Assembly (NCBI GenBank): GCA_029255685.2
Contig: CM055315.2
Coordinates: 30,943,501 to 31,007,500 of the forward strand
Source of the DNA: Silene conica
Taxonomy: Eukaryota; Streptophyta; Magnoliopsida; Caryophyllales; Caryophyllaceae
Length of the DNA stretch: 64,000 nt
Direction: 5' to 3'
Shown here piece by piece: positions 38,901-44,038 of this stretch. The notes beneath the pieces are model-generated. The model saw only the letters and a list, made by a program, of their open reading frames with translations. It was not told where the DNA came from and ran no database searches. Position numbers and translations under genes: made by a program. Numbering within the stretch: the stretch's first letter is position 1; each line of letters begins with the position of its first letter.

Positions 38901-41900
38901 TATGTTACACAAATTCTTATTTGTAACGGCAATATCCGTCGCAAGCTTGTGACGGATATCATTTACTCTCACAAAATATCCACTTTTTCTCTCTCCAACA
39001 CTATTCATGTGGTCCCCTTTCTCCACTAACTCATTTTGTATCAATTTTATCTCACAAAATATCCGTCACAAATGGTGACCCGTCGCAAGCAAGAGTTACT
39101 ATTTATGTTATACGCCAGCCTTTCTTATATCCTACATTGTACTCCTGATCTTCTAACTTATTCTCTATCAGGATTTCCTTCAATTCTCCGTCAATTTTAT
39201 CCCTTCTCAAACAACTGTATTTCCGCCTTCATATTGGATTCATTTGAGTCGTATCACCTTTTATGAGGAGCATCGCAAATTTCTTTAATAAGCAAAAACT
39301 ACTATTAAAAACCTCCACTGTGATGCATGAAATGATAATGGAGGGTTTGTTTTCTTTTTTGAGGAAAAACGGCCAAAGCCTTACTTCATTAACGATAAAT
39401 CATAAGCCAACGCAACAGAAATAGCCGACGGAAAATCGTTCGACCACTCAACTCGACCCACATCTCTAGGCATAGCATGAGCGACACTATTGTTCACCCG
39501 ACTAGTATACGACCAACAAACAGAAGGGAACGAATTACAACAACGCAAAATATCTCTAATAAACAGGAAAAAAGCATTTCTTCCTCCCTCCTTGCGCTTC
39601 AGAGCATTAGTAACCTGTAAACAATCGCTTTCGAACTCCACCATATCATGACCCCTTCGGCGTGCTTCCTTAACCCCTTCAAGCATAGCGACCGCTTCCG
39701 CAATATGTGGCTCCCAATCTTCCACCGTAGCACACGAGAAGCACCAAAGCCCATTCCCCTCGGTATCCCGACAAATCCCACCCCAGCCCACTCCGTCTCC
39801 CTTCTTTACCCCTGCGTCGACATTTACCTTTACGTACCCTGCCTGAGGTCTGGTCCAAGAGCCCCTATCACGCGTTCCCCCTCCATCCAGCCCGCTAGCA
39901 CTCCGCATACTCCCCTCCATCTGGGCCTCCCGCGTTTCATCGATAACATCCTTGATCCGCTTCACTACGCTCGAAGGATTCGGATTCCGTTGGTCAAAAA
40001 CAACCTTGTTCCTATGTTCCAAGATAGCCCAGCAACCCACCATGAATTGAACATGCTCCCTACTGTCCAGCTCTTGCCATCGCTCCTCTATCCATTCCCT
40101 AACACTCCGACCGCTCCTTCCCTCCTCGGCCACCATGTTCAAACCCTCCCACACCCTTTTCGCTAGGTCACAGTCACGAAACACATGAACACAAGTTTCA
40201 ACAGAATCAATACAAAACGAACATAAAGAAGCATTACCTCGAATCCGCGTCATATGTATGAGTAGGTAATCAGGAAATTGGAATGGTAAAGTAGCTAAGA
40301 AATTAAGCTAGCAAAGACAATCAATAAGGAAATAGTATAGATTGATGTATAGAATTCAAGGGGACTCCATAGAAATACTAAAATGTGAAGTTACAAAATC
40401 GATAACCGAAAATCTTCGAGGTACATCGTGAAATTTTCCTTATTCTTTTGTTATATCTACTGCTCAACCTTACATCAACAATCCTTACTGAACACAAAAA
40501 GTAGCATGAATGAGTATTGATAATGGTTGCCACCGATAGTCGTTTTTGTATCTTTACTGAAGACATGACCTTGTCTTTAAATTGGTTAAAATAAAATTCA
40601 ACGGTATCAATTATGATTTTGCATCAAATCATAATTAAATATTCTTTGCCGATATTTCCTCATACCCACAACTTGTAAAAAATATAGCATGATCATTGTT
40701 TTGATAAATTAAATATGTATGAGGGGGTAAGTACAGGTGTTAGAACTAATGTTGGGAGAACGGAAAAATTCCCCATTACCATTGGTGTGCATCAAGGTTC
40801 CGCACTTAGTCCCTTTCTCTTTGCTATAGTTATGGATGAGTTGACAAAGGATATTTAGGACGAGATCTTTGGTGTATGATGTTTGCGGATGATATTGTGT
40901 TGATTGATGAGACGAAAGAGGAGGTGGAGAGAAAGTTGGAATTATGGAGGCATACGTTGGAGACTCGTGGGTTTAGGCTAAGTAGGAGTAAGACTGAGTA
41001 TGTGAGATGTCAATTTGCGGGGCCGAGATTGACGGCGGTGGGGAACATTATTTTCGATGGAAATGTTGTTGAGGGGTCAGATTCCTTTAGATAGCTCGGA
41101 TCTATTATCCAAAAAGATGGAGAGTTAGATGGAGATGTGACCAACATAATTAAAGCGGGATGGATGAAATGGAAAAGTGCTACGGGGTTTTTGTGTGATA
41201 AGGCTATGCCCCAAAGATTAAAGGAGAAATTTTATCGTACGGCGATTAGGTCTGCCTTACTTTACGGCTGGGAGTGTTGGGCCGTGAAACAGTGTCACAT
41301 TCATAAGATGAGTGTGGCATAGATGCGTACGTTGAGGTGTATGTGCTGCCATACAAGGAAAGACCTGTTAAGGAATGAGGTGATTAGAGAGAAGATAAAA
41401 GTGGCCCCAATAGAGGATAAAATGATGGAAAATCGACTAAGATGGTTTGGCCATGTGAGAAGGAGACCTATGGACGCACCGGTTAGAAGGTTGGAGACTT
41501 GGGGTGTAGAAAAGGTAGCTAGGGGTAGAGCGAGACCTAAACAAACTTGGAGAAGAGTGATTGAGTACGATATGAGATTTCTCGGGGTTCAGGAGGGGAT
41601 GGTGATGGAGAGGGCACTATGGAGGGATATGATACATGTGACTTCTAGCTTTTGATGTTTTTATTAAGTTTTCTAAAAAATTTCTTTTTTGGATTTGTTA
41701 CATTTTTTTCCCCAAAACTCCTACTCCCTCCAATTCACCCTAAACTTCCCCCTACTCCAAATCACAATTTTTAAGAAAATGTATTAAAAAAGTAATAAAA
41801 GGTACACTTTGATTTGTATGTAGGAAAGAGAATGTATTAAAGAAGTAATAAGTGTATTGGGAATGGGTAAGAGTGGGCCAAGGGGTGGCATTATTTGTAA

Positions 41901-42691
41901 ATAACAAAACATAACTAGGATCCTATAGTCATTTACTAGCACAAAAAGTTACCAAATAAGGAAAGAGGGAAGACAAGGTGATTATCGTCAATAAGGAAAG
42001 AGGGAAGAATAGGCTGAATAAGAGGGAGTATATTAAATTTTAATTTGTTTTTCAAAATCACTTTAAACTTTATTCTTGATTTATTTTTTTGGATTTTTAT
42101 ACATGTGATAAGTTCGATTTAAAATCTATAAAACCTCTTTATCTTTCTTTTTCGGTTTCACTTCACTCCCGTTTCTTTTTTCTTTTCTTTATTTATTTCT
42201 CTTGTCGAGATGAGAGTTCACTCGTGACGGTTCCAAAGGATGATTCATGTCAGCCGACCCCAAAATATTTTGGGACTAAGGCTCTGATGATGTTGTTGTT
42301 GTACATTGTTTCTTAATATTTTATTTGGAGAAATTATTGGTTAAAGCGAACTTGGGTCGATCATGTAACTTGACTTGGGATGATAAATTTGGGAGAGGGT
42401 TGTAATGTGATTGAAGTAGAATTATGCAATTGACTAGCAGAGATCCAAACCTACGTGATGGGAAGATAGATTTAATCAAGTGTAGAATTAAGATTACTCT
42501 TCTCGTGTTATCTGTAGGTCATCATTTAGTTCTCGTGCAAAGACTTCTTCATGGGGTCGTCGAGTTGCTCGTCTCTAATGTTTCTTTTCACCATGCAGTG
42601 CTTTCGTCGGCGAGGGGAATCTACTTCTGCTAAGGGGCGCAATTTCAAAAATGATATATTAATAAAACCTGGATGGCTCGTCTCTCGGTGA
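4875..42691 (+). CDS. VPS3: VPS3/TGFBRAP1-like vacuolar sorting protein, CORVET subunit (14 exons)
   Basis: Exons: 4875-5987, 8923-9198, 12116-12312, 12931-13072, 19029-19298, 19382-19454, 19710-19758, 20862-21150, 21323-21378, 22210-22278, 22389-22500, 26869-26958, 31451-31621, 42599-42691. All introns are GT-AG, the phases agree throughout, and the sum is 3000 nt (999 residues plus stop), close to the Arabidopsis protein At1g22860. A CNH domain fills much of residues 20-320, an alpha-helical clathrin/TPR-like body follows, and the C-terminus has CDSC (945-948) and CYKC (967-970), the Vps39-type Cys-rich end. The family acts in the CORVET tethering complex, binding endosomal Rab5-type GTPases for membrane fusion on the way to the vacuole. 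The reading frame is intact; introns take 92 percent of the gene. Function is by homology. Confidence 0.92.
6299..6600. mobile_element. TIR MITE, about 300 bp
   Basis: The left end GGCTTGCTTGGGATGAGAGT continues into AATTATTAAGGGGTAATGAG. The right end at 6560-6598 is its inverted complement with few mismatches, giving terminal inverted repeats of about 40 bp. Superfamily was not assigned because no clear target duplication was found. The interior has no protein domain. Confidence 0.65.
6620..6795 (-). mobile_element. SINE-like element (Au-type guess), minus strand
   Basis: Read on the minus strand it has a tRNA-like B-box region (GGTTTCAAGTCC), then GCGGCCTCTTGCCAAAA and a block ending TTGCCCCTATTACACCC. 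The same block occurs on the plus strand at about 18200-18270. The two copies support a dispersed SINE family. The Au-SINE name rests on recall of the shared body and was not checked. Confidence 0.55.
7055..7915. mobile_element. Inverted-repeat element with arms of about 160 bp
   Basis: The left arm (7055-7215) contains ATTTAGGTCATGTGC, CACCTAATATTTAC and TTTTGACTTGACGGAAAAC. The right arm (7745-7915) carries the inverted complements of these in reverse order. About 530 bp lie between, including a 20-base G run at 7654-7673. It looks like a non-autonomous DNA transposon of an unassigned TIR family. Confidence 0.6.
7654..7673 (+). repeat. 20-base G homopolymer
   Basis: An uninterrupted run of 20 G lies in an AT-rich intron, directly followed by TGTTCATATT. 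Such a run could form a G-quadruplex on the sense strand. The exact length could be a sequencing artefact. Confidence 0.8.
8923..9198 (+). CDS. VPS3: VPS3-like exon 2
   Basis: The exon codes for residues 372-463, starting [17 protein letters not shown] and ending DPNRWSLL before GTAAGT. It is phase 0 at both ends. The stretch [19 protein letters not shown] is a helical-repeat segment typical of Vps39/TGFBRAP1 proteins. Just upstream, 8795-8840 has a repeat-like GGAAGCAATCTCTGTGTGAG motif. Confidence 0.92.
9933..10158. mobile_element. Stowaway-like MITE, 226 bp
   Basis: The ends CTTCCTCCATTTCACTTTTG and (inverted) CTCCCTCCATCCCACTTTTA match over about 25 bp and are flanked by TA on both sides. 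This is the Tc1/mariner-derived Stowaway pattern. An inner CTCCCTCCATCAAAATGACA suggests a composite or partly duplicated copy. Confidence 0.75.
11378..11630. mobile_element. Stowaway-like MITE, 253 bp
   Basis: The left end CTCCCTTCTATGAAATAAAA pairs with the inverted right end TTCCCTCCTATTTAAAATTA, and both lead into AACTTCCCAyTTGAC. TA flanks each side. No coding potential. Confidence 0.75.
12116..12312 (+). CDS. VPS3: VPS3-like exon 3
   Basis: The exon starts [20 protein letters not shown], one of the best-conserved stretches of plant VPS3 proteins, and runs to ALKNLV. It ends in AG of a split Arg codon before GTAACC, phase 2. The acceptor is CTTTCAG. Confidence 0.92.
12313..12930 (+). 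other. VPS3-like intron 3
   Basis: This 618-bp intron shows no gene. At 12500-12545 lies a repeat-like segment with CGTGTCAGACACGACACCCG, a motif type that recurs in degenerate form in intron 7 (20130-20230). Confidence 0.75.
12931..13072 (+). CDS. VPS3: VPS3-like exon 4
   Basis: Joined to the AG of exon 3 it reads [20 protein letters not shown] and continues to CSENSCVV. It starts in phase 2 and ends in phase 0 before [21 protein letters not shown] matches the family consensus for this helical region. Confidence 0.92.
13858..14593. mobile_element. PIF/Harbinger (Tourist-like) MITE, 736 bp
   Basis: The left end GGGGGTGTTTGGTTGAGGGG matches the inverted right end GGGGTGTTGGTTGGAGGGG. Both sides are flanked by TAA (13855-13857 and 14594-14596), the 3-bp target duplication typical of PIF/Harbinger. 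The interior carries a near-perfect hairpin at about 14195-14275 with arms around AATCCCCTCCCCCACCCC. Confidence 0.75.
15418..16217. mobile_element. PIF/Harbinger (Tourist-like) MITE, 800 bp
   Basis: The ends GGCTCTGTTTGGCAAAATTA and (inverted) GGCTCCGTTTCATGTATCTG are flanked by TAA at 15415-15417 and 16218-16220. Inside, AAGGTACCTGAAACCTGAAA-type motifs repeat at both ends in opposite directions, so subterminal repeats extend the inverted repeats. No transposase domain was found. Confidence 0.72.
16477..16574. repeat. Tandem duplication, 50-bp unit
   Basis: The unit starting GTATTATGGTGAATGAGTTA is present twice in a row (16477-16526 and 16527-16574) with no visible difference over the shared part. 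Identity this high suggests a recent duplication. Confidence 0.85.
17435..17578. repeat. Tandem duplication, 72-bp unit
   Basis: The unit starting AAATAATATATCACGAATAT occurs at 17435 and again at 17507, almost identical (one visible C/G difference near TTTTTCTSTTATG). It overlaps a longer dispersed repeat that recurs at 18026. Confidence 0.85.
17559..18170 (+). repeat. Duplicated RTE-tail-like segment
   Basis: About 105 bp at 17559-17671 recur at 18026-18129, both containing CTCTTATGTTGTATACCCCT and ATTGACGGTTTC followed by AAAGATGATTCATGTGAA or near variants. The last part resembles the RTE 3' UTR at 42225-42260 (GACGGTTCCAAAGGATGATT). The segments may be 3' tails of RTE LINEs, but no poly-repeat end is clear. 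Confidence 0.4.
18193..18322 (+). mobile_element. SINE-like body, 5' truncated
   Basis: GCGGCCTCTTGCCAAAAATG, then GCCTGCCCCCATTACACCC and CCTTCCCCGGACCCTCGC, match the reversed copy at 6620-6795 and a common plant SINE body. The tRNA-like head is absent. It sits about 25 bp downstream of an RTE-tail-like repeat. Confidence 0.55.
19029..19298 (+). CDS. VPS3: VPS3-like exon 5
   Basis: The exon reads [20 protein letters not shown] onward and ends LQHLGW before GTATGT, 90 codons, phase 0 at both ends. The true acceptor is TGCAG at 19024-19028 rather than the TTTTCAG five bases upstream, because only the former keeps the frame after VV of exon 4. Confidence 0.9.
19382..19454 (+). CDS. VPS3: VPS3-like exon 6
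   Basis: It reads [20 protein letters not shown] and ends with LPP plus one base of an Asp codon before GTAGGT. Small exon, phase 0 to phase 1. The acceptor is TCTCTAG. Confidence 0.9.
19710..19758 (+). CDS. VPS3: VPS3-like exon 7 (49 bp)
   Basis: This 49-bp exon encodes [16 protein letters not shown] plus two bases of Arg. It is too short to stand out alone but fits the family sequence and both phases (1 in, 2 out). Confidence 0.88.
19759..20861 (+). other. VPS3-like intron 7
   Basis: A 1.1-kb intron with no gene. A segment at 20120-20230 (GTGACGGACACGGGTACAG) is a repeat-like relative of the piece in intron 3. Nothing else was recognised. Confidence 0.7.
20862..21150 (+). CDS. VPS3: VPS3-like exon 8
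   Basis: Joined to exon 7 it reads [20 protein letters not shown] and runs through [20 protein letters not shown] to WLEK before GTATTC. Phase 2 in, 0 out. This is the conserved central helical region of the family. Confidence 0.92.
21323..21378 (+). CDS. VPS3: VPS3-like exon 9 (56 bp)
   Basis: It encodes [18 protein letters not shown] plus two bases of Leu, ending before GTGAGT. Phase 0 in, 2 out. Confidence 0.9.
21379..22209 (+). other. VPS3-like intron 9
   Basis: An 831-bp intron containing one Stowaway-like MITE (21824-22093). The rest shows no feature. Confidence 0.75.
21824..22093. mobile_element. Stowaway-like MITE, 270 bp
   Basis: The ends GCCCTCCAAACCGAACCAAA and (inverted) CTCCCTCCGACCTAGACCAA lead into AGGTAAC and are flanked by TA. 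A related 5' portion is present at 30338-30560 (shared ACCAAAGGTAACACTTAC and downstream GCCATTA region), so this is a family with at least two copies in the gene. Confidence 0.75.
22210..22278 (+). CDS. VPS3: VPS3-like exon 10 (69 bp)
   Basis: It reads [20 protein letters not shown] and ends AYM plus CA of a Gln codon before GTAAGT. Phase 2 at both ends. AAEQYC is a family hallmark. Confidence 0.9.
22389..22500 (+). CDS. VPS3: VPS3-like exon 11
   Basis: It reads [20 protein letters not shown] onward to [13 protein letters not shown] before GTATTT. Phase 2 in, 0 out. [16 protein letters not shown] is nearly invariant in plant homologues. Confidence 0.92.
22533..22660 (-). mobile_element. RTE LINE 3' tail fragment, minus strand
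   Basis: ACAACAACAATGTCAGAGCC begins the end of an RTE element read in reverse. It continues with AAATGATTTGGGGTTGGC and ACATGAATCATCCTTTAGAA, which match the inverted 3' UTR of the copies at 42225-42303 and 52430-52520. Only the last 100-130 bp are present, as expected of 5'-truncated LINE insertions. Confidence 0.65.
23681..25956 (-). mobile_element. Non-autonomous Helitron, 2.3 kb, minus strand
   Basis: On the minus strand it begins TCTATATCTATATATAAG and ends with a hairpin (CGTGCAACTTTGCACG), a short spacer and CTAG. It lies between host A and T, the Helitron target pattern. Two other Helitrons in the window (44039-45172, 48917-51059) share the 5' TATATATAAAAGAAG-type start and the 3' hairpin plus CTAG. 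No Rep or helicase frame was found, so it would depend on an autonomous relative. Confidence 0.7.
24173..24932. mobile_element. Possible TIR element inside the Helitron, 760 bp
   Basis: TACCGTCTTAATTTAAG at 24173 and its inverted near-complement TTAAGTTAAGACCGTA ending at 24932 are each flanked by TTAA. The interior repeats CTCGCAAG several times (24410-24530). The TTAA flanks suit a piggyBac-like MITE, but the AT-rich setting makes chance plausible. Confidence 0.35.
26869..26958 (+). CDS. VPS3: VPS3-like exon 12 (90 bp)
   Basis: It reads [20 protein letters not shown] and ends HHLQGE before GTATGT, phase 0. The acceptor is TTATGCAG. Homologues read KLSPDMPLKLASDTILRML here. Confidence 0.92.
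27191..27268. mobile_element. Stowaway-like MITE remnant, 78 bp
   Basis: CTCCCTCAAATTATTTCAGT at the left and (inverted) CTCCCTCCATTCTAACCCTC at the right are flanked by TA. AGCTGGCC occurs twice inside. It is unusually short and is probably an internally deleted copy. Confidence 0.55.
27844..28790. repeat. ACCCG-rich element with degenerate 100-bp repeats
   Basis: The outer parts (27844-28010, 28625-28790) are rich in ACCCGACCCG-type words. The middle (28137-28470) is a tandem series of about 3.5 units of roughly 85-110 bp, each with ACGTCA, CGTAGTACGTC-like and ACCACATGCCAC-like blocks. No protein domain was seen. The ACCCG words are common in plant hAT-type MITEs, but no target duplication was identified. 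Confidence 0.5.
28888..29159. mobile_element. Foldback MITE, about 270 bp
   Basis: The left arm (28888-28995, with TTGAATAACTCACTTTTTAA and ACTTTATACCAAATCT) is the imperfect inverted complement of the right arm (29058-29159, with AGATTTGGTATCAAGTTTGG and AAGTGAGTTATAAAAGGT). The arms of about 105 bp leave a 60-bp loop, so nearly the whole element folds into one hairpin. It abuts the Stowaway MITE at 29162. Confidence 0.65.
29162..29485. mobile_element. Stowaway-like MITE, 324 bp
   Basis: CTCCCTCCTATTCTTCTTTC and (inverted) CTCCCTCTTATTCACTATTT form the ends, flanked by TA. The interior repeats GAATAAAATAGGAGTAAAA. No coding potential. Confidence 0.7.
29520..30307. mobile_element. TIR element, about 790 bp
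   Basis: TTTTTCACATACAGAATTTA followed by CTCTTTTACGTATG on the left pairs with the inverted right end ATGTATGTGAAAGAGTAAAG plus TCCGTATGTAAAAAAG. TIRs are about 40 bp. The interior 29680-30010 is C-rich, unlike its AT-rich flanks. Superfamily is unassigned. Confidence 0.6.
30338..30560. mobile_element. Partial Stowaway-like MITE
   Basis: CTCCTATCCACACCAAAGGT after TA, then ACACTTACCTTATTTGGTCC, match the left two-thirds of the copy at 21824-22093. The right terminal repeat was not found, so this copy is truncated. Confidence 0.55.
31451..31621 (+). CDS. VPS3: VPS3-like exon 13 (Cys-rich end)
   Basis: It encodes [20 protein letters not shown] through [20 protein letters not shown] to IACYK, 57 codons, phase 0. 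CDSC with the following CYK|C forms the Vps39-type C-terminal zinc-finger-like motif, completed in the last exon. Confidence 0.93.
32653..32682 (+). repeat. (GGGGT)n microsatellite
   Basis: GGTGGGGTGGGGTGGGGTGG continues into a run of G, about five repeats of a 5-bp unit. Such tracts can form G-quadruplexes and vary in length between individuals. Confidence 0.8.
36380..37140. mobile_element. TIR element, 761 bp
   Basis: TAATTGTCAAATTGG at the left and the inverted right end TAATTGACAAATTGG bound the element, and subterminal ATTGGACATTCC words are repeated in opposite orientation. The interior is GC-richer than its surroundings and has no conserved domain. No target duplication was evident, so the superfamily is open. 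Confidence 0.55.
37170..37436. mobile_element. Stowaway-like MITE, 267 bp
   Basis: The terminal inverted repeats share CCTCCTACCCACAAATATTG and continue TCCCATTG, about 30 bp with few mismatches, flanked by TA. It begins only about 30 bp after the preceding TIR element. Confidence 0.75.
38400..38690. repeat. AT-rich degenerate tandem repeat
   Basis: The block AATAATTAATTATTTTCTAA plus TTCTATTAG recurs about three to four times with roughly 60-70 bp spacing. The region is over 80 percent AT by eye. No gene. Confidence 0.5.
38906..39097. mobile_element. Small MITE, CACAAATTCTYATTTGTRACGG family
   Basis: CACAAATTCTTATTTGTAAC with ATATCCGTCGCAAGCTTGTG at the left, and ATATCCGTCACAAATGGTGA with CCCGTCGCAAG at the right, form inverted ends. 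A second copy lies at about 43815-43990. Family unassigned. Confidence 0.6.
39345..40255 (-). mobile_element. L1-type LINE 3' part, minus strand
   Basis: A 5'-truncated non-LTR retrotransposon. Its open frame (39381-40253) ends in a plant L1-type RNase H domain, followed on the minus strand by TAATGAAGTAAGGCTTTGGC and an A-rich tail (39345-39362). It lies antisense to the host gene. The RT and endonuclease parts are absent. Confidence 0.8.
39381..40253 (-). CDS. L1 LINE C-terminal zf-RVT and RNase H domains (290 residues)
   Basis: The N-terminus carries a zf-RVT pattern (CSFC, then CVHVFRDC). Residues 150-285 form an RNase H fold of the plant type: VNVDAG with the first acidic residue, [12 protein letters not shown] with the second, FESDC with the third, and [11 protein letters not shown] near the end. 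The frame is open throughout, but the start shown is only the first ATG of a truncated ORF2. It is a remnant of LINE ORF2, not a host gene, though its uninterrupted length is notable. Confidence 0.75.
   Translation of the reverse strand: MTRIRGNASLCSFCIDSVETCVHVFRDCDLAKRVWEGLNMVAEEGRSGRSVREWIEERWQELDSREHVQFMVGCWAILEHRNKVVFDQRNPNPSSVVKRIKDVIDETREAQMEGSMRSASGLDGGGTRDRGSWTRPQAGYVKVNVDAGVKKGDGVGWGGICRDTEGNGLWCFSCATVEDWEPHIAEAVAMLEGVKEARRRGHDMVEFESDCLQVTNALKRKEGGRNAFFLFIRDILRCCNSFPSVCWSYTSRVNNSVAHAMPRDVGRVEWSNDFPSAISVALAYDLSLMK
40720..42303 (+). mobile_element. RTE-type LINE, 5' truncated, with nested MITE
   Basis: Reverse transcriptase remnants are visible in several frames: [20 protein letters not shown], the catalytic FADD ([16 protein letters not shown]), and the C-terminal [20 protein letters not shown]. 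The frame has internal stops (for example near 40857, 41091 and 41320), so it is dead. The 3' UTR ends GTCAGCCGACCCCAAAATAT and then (GATGTT)(GTT)n, the short repeat tail typical of RTE. A Stowaway MITE sits in the 3' UTR at 41724-42028. Confidence 0.8.
41724..42028. mobile_element. Stowaway-like MITE nested in the RTE 3' UTR, 305 bp
   Basis: CTCCCTCCAATTCACCCTAA and (inverted) CTCCCTCTTATTCAGCCTAT form the ends, flanked by TA at 41722-41723 and 42029-42030. The other RTE copy, read on the minus strand around 52710, lacks it at the same spot (AAAACTTTTATATTAAG), giving an empty-site comparison. Confidence 0.8.
42599..42691 (+). CDS. VPS3: VPS3-like exon 14 (last)
   Basis: It reads [20 protein letters not shown] and ends [10 protein letters not shown] with TGA at 42689-42691. 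Homologues end KPGWLV(N/T)R, so the C-terminus is complete. The acceptor is CCATGCAG. The exon was identified by joining to exon 13 (CYK|C). Confidence 0.92.
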   Translation, partial: CFRRRGESTSAKGRNFKNDILIKPGWLVSR

Positions 42692-42890
42692 TTTTAAGAG
42701 ATGGTCTTCAAGGCAGGTGGGCGGTGGGCAATGTGGTGCAGCTGGTGCTTGAAGTCGTCAGTTTACATTACAGGTCCTTTGGGCTGAGTTTTCTGTCATG
42801 TTGTATATCATTAGTTTGTCTTGAAATTACATATCACCGTGTTTCGTTTCGTTAATGAAAAATCTCACTGTACTGCTGCATTTTTAGTCC
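42692..42890 (+). other. Probable 3' UTR of the VPS3-like gene
   Basis: A U-rich stretch follows the stop codon (TTTCTGTCATGTTGTATATC) with an AATGAA-type near-upstream element around 42854. The poly(A) site is not determined. Confidence 0.4.
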
Positions 42891-44038
42891 TACAAAAACT
42901 ATTGCCAACCTGTTGTATGTAGTTATATCAAAAGTTGGTCTTCTGGATATTCACATCTTCGGGCACTGCTGTGACGAGGATATTTTTAAGTTCCTAACAT
43001 CTTCTCGAGGGTTCACATATTGGCAGCAACATGTTTTAGCATCCACAATACAGGCTTGTTAATGAGACAAAACAGCTCACGAGCAACTCGAGATCGGCTT
43101 GGTCCAAGTTTGGTCCGTGCGAGTTCAACTCGAGCTTGAGCTCGACTCGACTCGAAAAACTCGCGAGCGACTCGAACATTTGAGATTACATAAGATATTA
43201 ATCAAATATTTTTATAAAAATATTTGATCATTATTTGGATCATACATATCATATATTGTTGTTGATTTGTTAAATATTTTTACATAAAACCTTCGAACCT
43301 TGTTATTGGAAATATCGAAAGAAAAAAAATTAAAAACCTTTTACATGAAACCCTCAAGACGGCACACTATCTAGTATCAACCGAATATCTTTAACACGAA
43401 CTCTCTCAACTAAATTCCGATGACACAAAACCAAGGATCCTCAAAGAACATATTAGTACTCCAAAAACAAGTCAATCTCACCATTAATCCTAATGATAAG
43501 GAACAAGGCTCATAGGGGAGGAAATAAGATACGAACTTCAGGAACAAACGCGGTACTAAACTCGAGAGAGAACACACAAGGTGACGGGATAAGAAACTTT
43601 AGGGTATGGACTCTAACAAAAGTGAAGTCAAGAGCAGAAGAAGGAGCAAGGAACAAAGGAGAAGAGAAGCGACATTAAATCGTCTATATACCCATTCCAA
43701 TTACTTGATAACTTACTTATTTATTTCTTAGTTCGCTGAAGTACTCATAAACCCACCAAATAGTATACAAATTCAATTTAAAGTTCATCAAATGTCCATT
43801 ATCATGTCATGAATCATCACAAATTCTCATTTGTGACGGGCATATCCGTCGCAAGGTTCTGACGGGTCAACTAATACTCATGTGGGGTAGATAAAGACAA
43901 AAGTAAGTAACTAAGAAGTAACAAATTGTTTTGTCTTTTTCACTCACATGGTTAATTTCCCTCGTCGCAAGCTTGTGACGGATATACCCATTATCAAACC
44001 GAAAAACTCTAGAGTGTACCGTGAAATATAACAAAAAA
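42891..44038. other. Intergenic region after the VPS3-like gene
   Basis: No gene was seen. 43080-43180 is a CTCGAGCTCGACTCG-rich repeat piece. 43815-43990 is a small MITE. The rest is AT-rich. Confidence 0.65.
43815..43990. mobile_element. Small MITE, second copy of the CACAAATTCT family
   Basis: CACAAATTCTCATTTGTGAC followed by GGGCATATCCGTCGCAAG at the left, and CGTCGCAAGCTTGTGACGG at the right, match the copy at 38906-39097. Confidence 0.6.

Larger units (their letters stand above)
31622..42598 (+). other. VPS3-like intron 13 (11 kb)
   Basis: This intron contains a TIR element (36380-37140), a Stowaway MITE (37170-37436), an AT-rich degenerate repeat (38400-38690), a small MITE (38906-39097), an antisense L1 3' part (39345-40255) and a sense RTE LINE (40720-42303) with a nested MITE. 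31680-31870 is an ACCCG-type repeat piece. 31870-34720 and 34720-36240 show no gene; the latter has the look of non-coding LTR-element sequence but nothing diagnostic. Confidence 0.75.
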
